Source: Chloroflexota bacterium (GTDB lineage: Bacteria > Chloroflexota > Dehalococcoidia > Dehalococcoidales > JAUYDJ01). Taken from it: a stretch of 6,577 nt of DNA. The stretch spans positions 1-6,577 of the forward strand of contig JAUYDJ010000146.1 of assembly GCA_030690025.1 (NCBI GenBank). Reading direction: 5' to 3'. Of the stretch, positions 1 through 4,759 are shown in pieces; the stretch's first letter is position 1; every line of letters starts with the position of its first letter. The notes under the pieces were generated by a model. The model ran no database searches. It worked only from the letters and a program-made list of their open reading frames with translations, and was not told the origin of the DNA. Made by a program: the position numbers and the translations under genes.

Positions 1-562
1 GTGCCGTACCGGTGAAAGTTAAGGGGTTCACTGCCGCTGACCAGTCCCCAATGCCATCCTTTAGTATAGTGAGATAACCAGTGGTAGATTGGACTTGCCA
101 CCTCCCTGAATCCGCCAGCTGGCCATACTGATTCCAGAAAATATCAGAACTAAACGTCATAACGGCGGCGGCAGAACCTTTTCCTATAATGGTTAGGATA
201 CCATTAGATGTACCGCCCAATAGGAAAACGCTATTGTTTACAATTGTATATTGGTATCTCACCGCTTCAACAGCTGTTATTGGCAACCCTTCCAGTTTCT
301 GCCAGTCCTTAGAATTTCTATCGGCATCGGTTATAGTCCCGCTGTAAGAGATAGTTCCAATCACGAAATTGGACGAGTCTTCGGGGTCTGGCATCAAGGT
401 ATGGTCACCAACCACGCCTACTGTCATTTTGGCCACAATGTTACGGGCACCAAGTCCATGGTCTGTGTTCGAGCCAGCTCCAGTTCCAGCAGCCATAGTT
501 GCACCCGAGCTGGTAACTATTAGCAACAAAGACATCAAAACAGCTAGAACCAATTTTTTCAT
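1..562 (-). CDS. Secreted protein of unknown family (N-terminal part; runs off the window start)
   Basis: An uninterrupted minus-strand frame of 187 codons starts at ATG (560-562) and is still open at base 1, so the C-terminus is missing. A strong AGGGAGGT ribosome site lies six bases upstream. The protein begins with a classical signal peptide: MKK, a hydrophobic stretch at about residues 4-17, then a small-residue region (SSGATMAAG) with likely signal-peptidase I cleavage around residue 24. No lipobox cysteine is seen, so it is probably exported to the cell surface, the periplasm-equivalent space or the medium. The mature part is rich in Gly, Thr, Ser and Val with alternating hydrophobic residues, which suggests a beta-sheet fold. 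It has no membrane segment and no catalytic motif that I recognise. A segment near residues 163-175 (TTGYLTILKDGIGDW) resembles the 'TG...L.G.G' turns of small secreted beta-barrel proteins, but this is only a resemblance. Codon use is more AT-rich than in the genes at 1510-6577. The function is unknown. Confidence 0.85.
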   Translation of the reverse strand, partial: MKKLVLAVLMSLLLIVTSSGATMAAGTGAGSNTDHGLGARNIVAKMTVGVVGDHTLMPDPEDSSNFVIGTISYSGTITDADRNSKDWQKLEGLPITAVEAVRYQYTIVNNSVFLLGGTSNGILTIIGKGSAAAVMTFSSDIFWNQYGQLADSGRWQVQSTTGYLTILKDGIGDWSAAVNPLTFTGTA

Positions 563-568
563 CTCATT

Positions 569-576
569 ACCTCCCT
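569..576 (-). promoter_or_regulatory. Ribosome binding site of the secreted-protein gene
   Basis: On the minus strand the sequence reads AGGGAGGT, then AATGAG, then ATG. The near-consensus Shine-Dalgarno at normal spacing, followed at once by a signal peptide, fixes the start at base 562. Confidence 0.8.
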
Positions 577-672
577 ATTCTTTGCAGTATCAATATTTTG
601 CCAAATCAATCAAGCTCTTGCTTCCCTGGACTAAAACCTCCATACGGTATCCATTACCTGATTATTCTGGCT

Positions 673-702
673 TATATACTAAATTTAGCACGAAATTATT
701 AA
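673..702 (-). promoter_or_regulatory. Possible promoter of the secreted-protein gene
   Basis: Two AT-rich candidates are seen on the minus strand. AATAAT (695-700) matches the -10 consensus at five of six bases and begins 16 bp downstream of the tandem repeat array at 717-760, the arrangement expected of an activator-dependent promoter with no good -35 box. TATATA (673-678) could instead pair with TTAATA (697-702) at an 18-bp spacing. Either would give a 5' leader of roughly 100-125 nt. I cannot choose between them from sequence alone. Confidence 0.35.
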
Positions 703-716
703 GACAGGCATAAAAA

Positions 717-760
717 ACATAAAACTTTTGTTAAGATTTCATTAAGCTTCCGTAAAGATT
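717..760 (-). repeat. Four tandem 11-bp repeats resembling a Pho box
   Basis: Read on the minus strand, four consecutive 11-mers are AATCTTTACGG (750-760), AAGCTTAATGA (739-749), AATCTTAACAA (728-738) and AAGTTTTATGT (717-727). The shared core is CTTWAY. Direct repeats at an 11-bp period are the known binding pattern of OmpR/PhoB-family response regulators: the cyanobacterial Pho box has CTTAAC-type repeats and the Bacillus PhoP box has TTAACA-type repeats, and TTAACA occurs exactly in the third copy. The array is upstream of the secreted-protein gene and downstream of the methyltransferase stop, so it would act on the former. The regulator's identity is inferred, not shown. Confidence 0.5.
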
Positions 761-806
761 TGGCAGATGCCTGGGTCCCACTCCTTTCATAGCGTTTTGC
801 TTTCCC

Positions 807-1388
807 TTACACGATATGGTCTTTTCGCAGCGTTCTAAAGCAAGCAAGCAGGCTTCTACGAGTCGGTATGAACATGGGTGTTTGCTTTTTATATTGCTGG
901 TATTCAGGGAACATCCTGGCAAAGAATACGTTGTCTTGTATGACCACATGAATAATATCGAACAACGACCATACGGGTGCCGCTATAAGCAGAACAGTTG
1001 ACCTAGTAGCCAGAAGGAGCGACAGCAGAGCTAAAATATACCATGCCACACCAGGGTGTCTGGTAAGGGCGTATGTCCCGGTTGTCACCAGGTGTCCTGG
1101 GGCTCCAGGTCGGGAATAAGTTTTCCCTGACGGTAGCTCAATAGCGAGTGAGTAAAAAAGTAAAAAGACAAATATGGGTAACATTATCCACCCCACAATC
1201 GAGAGGATACCCGGTAGCCAAAATCGACCAGCACTACTTAGAGCCGCGTATAGCGCGTATCCATGCAACCCTAAAAAAACAAACACCAAGACCGGCTTAA
1301 TGCCGGAAATCTTCTTTATGCTTACCCAGTCAAACAAGCCGGCTATTAGAAAAGCAAGAGCGCCAACGGAAATTGCGATTATAATCAT
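807..1388 (-). CDS. Membrane methyltransferase-like protein (isoprenylcysteine carboxyl methyltransferase/phospholipid methyltransferase family)
   Basis: A 193-residue integral membrane protein with about four to five hydrophobic segments (roughly 1-18, 31-50, 58-82, 113-130, 131-150). The C-terminal half has the family signature: LVTTGTYALTRHP at 100-112, containing the RHP triplet, and later FPEYQQYKKQTPMFIP at 160-175. In this superfamily these regions bind S-adenosylmethionine at the membrane face. Members methylate prenylated cysteine carboxyls, phospholipids or other lipophilic acceptors; bacterial substrates are mostly unknown and cannot be read from this sequence. The conserved acidic pair usually found before the 'fG..Y..Y' motif is here Gln151-Asp152, a possible departure from the family pattern. 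The length is typical of bacterial members. The start is ATG at 1388, with only a weak purine-rich AAGAAG upstream. It is transcribed alone, with its own likely promoter and 121 bp from the gene upstream. Confidence 0.8.
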   Translation of the reverse strand: MIIIAISVGALAFLIAGLFDWVSIKKISGIKPVLVFVFLGLHGYALYAALSSAGRFWLPGILSIVGWIMLPIFVFLLFYSLAIELPSGKTYSRPGAPGHLVTTGTYALTRHPGVAWYILALLSLLLATRSTVLLIAAPVWSLFDIIHVVIQDNVFFARMFPEYQQYKKQTPMFIPTRRSLLACFRTLRKDHIV

Positions 1389-1411
1389 TTTGCCCGCTTC
1401 TTTATAGCCGC

Positions 1412-1440
1412 ATTATACAGAAGACCTTTGCGAATTAAAA
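1412..1440 (-). promoter_or_regulatory. Probable promoter of the methyltransferase-like gene
   Basis: A perfect TATAAT -10 box lies at 1412-1417 on the minus strand, 23 bp upstream of the ATG. With 17-bp spacing the -35 position reads TTTTAA (1435-1440), a poor match to TTGACA. Transcription would begin near 1405, giving a leader of only about 17 nt. The weak -35 next to the repeat array at 1450-1493 is consistent with a promoter that needs an activator. A second AT-rich hexamer, TATAAA, lies at 1401-1406. Confidence 0.5.
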
Positions 1441-1442
1441 TG

Positions 1443-1463
1443 ACCAAATAGTGATGATTTGGT
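1443..1463. repeat. Inverted repeat, 7-bp arms with 7-base spacer
   Basis: ACCAAAT (1443-1449) and ATTTGGT (1457-1463) are perfect reverse complements separated by AGTGATG. It lies just upstream of the methyltransferase -35 region, where an operator would sit, and 47 bp beyond the stop of the HD-GYP gene. As minus-strand RNA it would form an AT-rich hairpin followed by CATTTTAATT, so it might instead be a weak intrinsic terminator for the HD-GYP transcript. The low stem stability and broken U-run make the terminator reading the weaker one. Confidence 0.4.
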
Positions 1464-1493
1464 GGGGATTAGGTGGGGATTCGGTTGCGGGTT
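1450..1493. repeat. 11-bp phased tandem repeat (two near-identical copies plus two degenerate flanking units)
   Basis: On the plus strand GGTGGGGATTA (1461-1471) is followed directly by GGTGGGGATTC (1472-1482), identical at ten of eleven positions. In the same phase, AGTGATGATTT (1450-1460) matches the unit at seven of eleven positions, and GGTTGCGGGTT (1483-1493) is a fainter match. The array sits directly upstream of the -35 region of the minus-strand methyltransferase gene. One-helical-turn spacing suggests side-by-side binding of a regulator on one DNA face. No known operator is recognised. Confidence 0.5.
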
Positions 1494-1509
1494 TCGTTCA
1501 TACAAATTT

Positions 1510-3555
1510 TCACCGGGTGACTTCCTCAACCTGGCGGAACAGATGCTCGTAGTTCGTCACCGTCGACACCAGCTTTTCCAGTTCAAAGCCGTTCTTTTGA
1601 AAGAGCCTTACGCAGGCATCGGCCACTTCGGGGTCGTAGAGGATATCCCGCGCCCGGGATATTTCCCCGAGGGCGGCATCCACGCCCAGCGCCGGACGGT
1701 AGGGCCGGTGAGAAGACATCGCCTCCACCACGTCAGCCACGCCCAGTATCCTCGCCTCCATGATAACGTCATCCCCGGAGAGACCATCGGGATAGCCCGA
1801 ACCGTCCAGCCGCTCATGGTGCTGGAGGATAGCCTGGGGAACCGGCCAGGGAAACTCAATCTTCTCCAGGATTTCGTAACCGACCCGTGAATGATTCTTA
1901 ATGAGTCCGAACTCATACTGGCTTATCTTGCCCGGCTTGCTGAGAATCTCAGCCGGCACAGCTATCTTGCCGACGTCATGCAACAGGCCGGCAATGTGGA
2001 CCCCGCGGGCCTGCCACTCCGAAAACCCCATCTCCAGGGCAATGCCGCGCGCCAGCTCGGCCACCCGGCGTTGATGACCGGCGGTATAGGGGTCCCTGGT
2101 TTCCACCACCAGGGACACGGCGTAAATTACCCCCTCCATAGCCTTTTGCAGCTCGCTGTGTTCCTGTTTCACCTTTTCATACCGGCTGGCGTTCTCGATG
2201 TTAACCGCCACTTCGTCCGAGATGGCCTGCAATAGCTGCCGGTCTTCATTGGAGTAAGGCTCCCGCGAGATTTTGCTGCCCAGCAGCAGCAAGCCGGTCA
2301 AATGCCCGTCGCCTTTGAGCGGTACCAGCAGCTCAATGTCATTCTTCACCAGGGTCTGCCGCTCGGCATCAGGCAGGCTGCTCAGTGACGGAATATAGTC
2401 CATGTCATTGATGCCCACCAGCCGGTTGTGGTACTTCAAAGTAATCATGAGCGAACTGGTGGCCGTGAAGGACAACCGGCCGCGGTTCTTTGGCCCGCAG
2501 TAGGCATGTGTCATGAAGTTGCCCGTTGCCGGGGACGGCAGCAGCAGATAGACGCCACCGCTTTGCATGCCGTTAGCCACGGCGGTAACGAGTGAAGTCG
2601 CCAGCTGCTTCAGGTCAAGGTCGCCCTTGGTCTCCCGGCTGAAGCGTTTCAGGGCCTGAAGATGGTCATACCGGTCGCGGAAGAACCACCGGTCCACGAT
2701 ACGCTGTAGCCTGACCAGCACCGGTTGAAATACGGCGGCCACAATGAAGACCGCTACGATGGTGATGGTCAAAGAGATGGGACTGACAAGCTCCTGGAAG
2801 ATTCTGCTGAGCAGGAAGATGAGACTGCCAAAGAACCCGAAGATTATCATGCTTACCAGCGAATAGGTAGCGCCCTTGCGTAGCATCACCTTCATTTCCA
2901 GGAGTCCGTACCTTAACATGGCAATGGTGGCCAGTATGCAGAACAAAATACCGCCGATAACGCCCAGCGGATATATGCCCACGCCCAGAGACGGCAGGTA
3001 GTCAGAAGTACCGCCGATAAACATGGCCATTATTCCGGCAATGATATACTGGTCGCGAATCCTCTCATCATTGCTTCTGGAGTGGCTGCGGTGTTGGAGC
3101 ATCACCTTCAGGCTGAGCCCGATGGGGATGTATACGCAGAGCACATATACCGGGAAAAGCGGTCCCACCAGCGGCGCCTTGCCATACCACATGAGCTGCA
3201 TCCCGGTCACCACGAGTCCGGTTGGGATAAGGGCCATTACCAGAGCGTAGCCGGCACAAAGGCCGTAGAGCACCGGCCGGGCAGGCCGGGTGCCGGTCAG
3301 CGTAGTCGTAAAATAGTAGAACGTGAACGAAGCACTCAATATAGCCCCGAAGACGAATTTCTCCCAGAGTAATGCCGTAGACAGGCTAGGGCTGAAGCGC
3401 AACAGGAAGATGAACCCGCCCCACAGCGTCATAAAGACCAGGAACAGTGCAAAAGGCCGCCGGGCAACATGGTGCCGCCCGATGGCCATCAGGAGCACCA
3501 GTAGCCCGGCACAAAGCAGGACTTCAATCAAGGGCAGCAATATATATGGACTCAA
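1510..3555 (-). CDS. Membrane-bound HD-GYP cyclic-di-GMP phosphodiesterase with 7TM sensor and GAF domain
   Basis: A 681-residue inner-membrane signalling protein, predicted to hydrolyse c-di-GMP. Residues 1-225 form seven hydrophobic segments of the type seen at the N-terminus of 7TM histidine kinases (landmarks: LW near 44-45, GGTSDYLPSLG at 181-191, AMLRYGLLEMKVMLRK at 212-227). Two further membrane segments follow at about 229-251 and 259-283. Residues 305-455 look like a GAF domain. A short helical linker leads to an HD-GYP domain (about 470-650) with every key residue present: His494, His526-Asp527 and Lys530 (HDVGK), His555, His579-His580-Glu581, the GYP triplet 587-589, and Asp608. 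Catalytic activity is therefore expected. The start is TTG at 3553-3555 with GAGG eight bases upstream; an in-frame TGA lies seven codons upstream with no ATG between. The gene downstream of the response regulator is separated from it by 222 bp and has its own likely promoter. The sensed signal is unknown. Confidence 0.92.
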   Translation of the reverse strand: MSPYILLPLIEVLLCAGLLVLLMAIGRHHVARRPFALFLVFMTLWGGFIFLLRFSPSLSTALLWEKFVFGAILSASFTFYYFTTTLTGTRPARPVLYGLCAGYALVMALIPTGLVVTGMQLMWYGKAPLVGPLFPVYVLCVYIPIGLSLKVMLQHRSHSRSNDERIRDQYIIAGIMAMFIGGTSDYLPSLGVGIYPLGVIGGILFCILATIAMLRYGLLEMKVMLRKGATYSLVSMIIFGFFGSLIFLLSRIFQELVSPISLTITIVAVFIVAAVFQPVLVRLQRIVDRWFFRDRYDHLQALKRFSRETKGDLDLKQLATSLVTAVANGMQSGGVYLLLPSPATGNFMTHAYCGPKNRGRLSFTATSSLMITLKYHNRLVGINDMDYIPSLSSLPDAERQTLVKNDIELLVPLKGDGHLTGLLLLGSKISREPYSNEDRQLLQAISDEVAVNIENASRYEKVKQEHSELQKAMEGVIYAVSLVVETRDPYTAGHQRRVAELARGIALEMGFSEWQARGVHIAGLLHDVGKIAVPAEILSKPGKISQYEFGLIKNHSRVGYEILEKIEFPWPVPQAILQHHERLDGSGYPDGLSGDDVIMEARILGVADVVEAMSSHRPYRPALGVDAALGEISRARDILYDPEVADACVRLFQKNGFELEKLVSTVTNYEHLFRQVEEVTR

Positions 3556-3563
3556 AGCCGGAA

Positions 3564-3567
3564 CCTC
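3564..3567 (-). promoter_or_regulatory. Ribosome binding site supporting the TTG start of the HD-GYP gene
   Basis: GAGG on the minus strand lies eight bases before TTG. No in-frame ATG or GTG lies between the upstream in-frame stop and this codon, and the next in-frame ATG is codon 23, inside the first membrane segment. TTG is therefore the best start. A six-codon ORF (ATG at 3568-3570, read AGG TTC CGG CTT TGA) overlaps it out of frame and ends across the TTG. Confidence 0.6.
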
Positions 3568-3682
3568 ATTATGTCATCCATCTGCACCATTCCAGTTTAT
3601 GAGCCGACAGCCCTCTTGCCGGACGAGACCAGATTTCCACGCCGGTTAGACAGCCATCCAGCAGTCTTAGAATTAGCACCTT

Positions 3683-3688
3683 ATTATA
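3683..3688 (-). promoter_or_regulatory. Possible -10 box and long leader of the HD-GYP gene
   Basis: A perfect TATAAT is at 3683-3688 on the minus strand, in the 222-bp gap after the response-regulator gene. The base run at the matching -35 position (ATCCCG) is far from consensus. If used, transcription would start near 3676 and the leader to the TTG would be about 120 nt. The leader contains CCGG...CCGG and GGCTGTC repeats but no riboswitch fold that I recognise. Confidence 0.4.
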
Positions 3689-3777
3689 TGTCTACTTCCG
3701 TGATTCGGGATACATTACTAAGGTAACACTCGAATGAGTACTTTTGGTTAATCTTAGTCCCAAATGTCACTGGCCAA

Positions 3778-4533
3778 TTAATCCCGGTGCGAAACAGCCA
3801 TGTTCTCCAGTCCATCGGAAATGTCACCGATATCAAGCCAGCCCCGCCGCATGGCCAGCACCACCGCGTGGGTGCGATCGTTGGCGTTCAGCTTGCGCAT
3901 GATGGAGGCGATGTAGTTCTTGATGGTCTGCTCGGTGACGCCAAGCGTAAAAGCGATGCGCTTATTAGAATAGCCTTCAGCGATGTGCTTTAATACCTCC
4001 GTCTCCCGGGGACTGAGCGGCGTCACCAGGGCGTTTACGTCATTACCCATCAATGACAGGCTGTGGAACAGGCGGAGTATTTTCTCGGCGGTATTGGGAC
4101 GGTTAAGCAGGCTATCGTTGATGGGATACTGCCCCTGCCCGACTCTACGCAGGGTGCCGGCGAGCTCGTCGGCGCTGACATCCTTACTGAGAAAGGCTAC
4201 GGCGCCAGATTTGATGGCCTGGAACAGCTGGTCGTCATCGGGGCTGGCGCTTATCATCACTACGGCTACCTTCGGGCAGCGCCGGGCAACCTGGCGCGCC
4301 ACGCTGAAACCGCTGAAAAAGGGTAGACCCACATCTACCAGGGCGATATCAGGCACAAGCTCCTCGATAGTGCTCCAGACATCAGCCCGCAGAGATGATT
4401 CACCCACCACTGCCACATCACCATCCAGCGCCTGACGCACCGCCTGACGGTAAAGCGGCTGGTTGTCCACAATAAAGATTGACAGTTTCCTGTCCGGCTC
4501 CTCGACAGATGGTTGGTATCGAGACAACTCCAT
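3778..4533 (-). CDS. NarL/LuxR-type response regulator (REC + HTH)
   Basis: A 251-residue cytoplasmic DNA-binding regulator. The receiver domain covers about residues 16-135. Asp67 (in LVDVGLP) is the phospho-acceptor, Ser95 holds the usual Thr/Ser position and Lys117 (FLSKD) is present. The acidic pocket is unusual: the family's VDDH reads VDNQ (Asp23-Asn24), so one Mg2+-binding acid is missing. After a linker of about 35 residues, a LuxR-type HTH spans 172-235 (LSPRETEVLKHIAEG, then GVTEQTIKNYIASIMRKL). Family members bind DNA as dimers, usually after phosphorylation by a histidine kinase; no kinase gene is in this window. The neighbouring HD-GYP sensor protein lacks a kinase domain and cannot be its phosphodonor. 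The start is ATG at 4533, chosen for the AGGAGGT just upstream. A GTG seven codons further up lacks such a site. Confidence 0.92.
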   Translation of the reverse strand: MELSRYQPSVEEPDRKLSIFIVDNQPLYRQAVRQALDGDVAVVGESSLRADVWSTIEELVPDIALVDVGLPFFSGFSVARQVARRCPKVAVVMISASPDDDQLFQAIKSGAVAFLSKDVSADELAGTLRRVGQGQYPINDSLLNRPNTAEKILRLFHSLSLMGNDVNALVTPLSPRETEVLKHIAEGYSNKRIAFTLGVTEQTIKNYIASIMRKLNANDRTHAVVLAMRRGWLDIGDISDGLENMAVSHRD

Positions 4534-4537
4534 AGTG

Positions 4538-4544
4538 ACCTCCT
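4538..4544 (-). promoter_or_regulatory. Ribosome binding site fixing the response-regulator start
   Basis: AGGAGGT is a full Shine-Dalgarno match, four bases (CACT) before ATG 4533-4531. An upstream in-frame GTG (4552-4554) would place this site inside the coding region, so the shorter 251-residue form is preferred. Confidence 0.85.
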
Positions 4545-4606
4545 GAAGACACACTGCCTGCCTGAGTAAAGCAGTAATCTAAAGATGGCACTAAAGCCGT
4601 AAACAG

Positions 4607-4635
4607 GTCATAAACATACGTGAGGCAGTCATAAA
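4607..4635. repeat. Direct repeat GTCATAAA x2 in the response-regulator upstream region
   Basis: GTCATAAA occurs at 4607-4614 and again at 4628-4635, 21 bp apart (two helical turns), inside the 226-bp gap (4534-4759) before the response-regulator gene. It could be a regulator binding site. The rest of this gap shows no convincing promoter, terminator or small gene. Confidence 0.3.
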
Positions 4636-4759
4636 TATTCTGCAAACAGGGCACTATGGGGGTGACTCTTATTACATCAGGCTAGCTTATTGAAGTTAAC
4701 GCTACATCACAAACCAGCGCCGGAATCTCGTAAAAATGTCACAGATAACCCGCCAGGAG

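Noticed and set aside
563..670. Possible c-di-GMP (GEMM-type) riboswitch in the leader of the secreted-protein gene, prompted by GGGAAGCAAGAGC on the minus strand.
   Set aside because: Only a few bases resemble the GEMM consensus. The GGGACGCAAAGCC and tetraloop-receptor parts are not present and the only stem found is four base pairs.
251..713. Two overlapping plus-strand frames at 251-523 and 369-713.
   Set aside because: They are antisense to the signal-peptide gene and its leader. The minus frame has a ribosome site and a signal peptide; these have neither.
772..780. Palindrome TGGGTCCCA downstream of the methyltransferase stop, considered as a terminator.
   Set aside because: The loop would be a single base and there is no T-run after it on the minus strand.
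3735..3760. ACTC-ATTC-GAGT hairpin after the response-regulator stop, considered as a terminator.
   Set aside because: The stem has only four firm pairs and no T-run follows it.
4534..4554. Seven-codon longer N-terminus of the response regulator from GTG at 4554.
   Set aside because: It has no ribosome site, and a perfect AGGAGGT would lie within it, just before the internal ATG.
4673..4709. TACATCA direct repeats 30 bp apart downstream of the molybdenum hydroxylase.
   Set aside because: Seven-base repeats in AT-rich non-coding DNA are expected by chance and there is no helical phasing.
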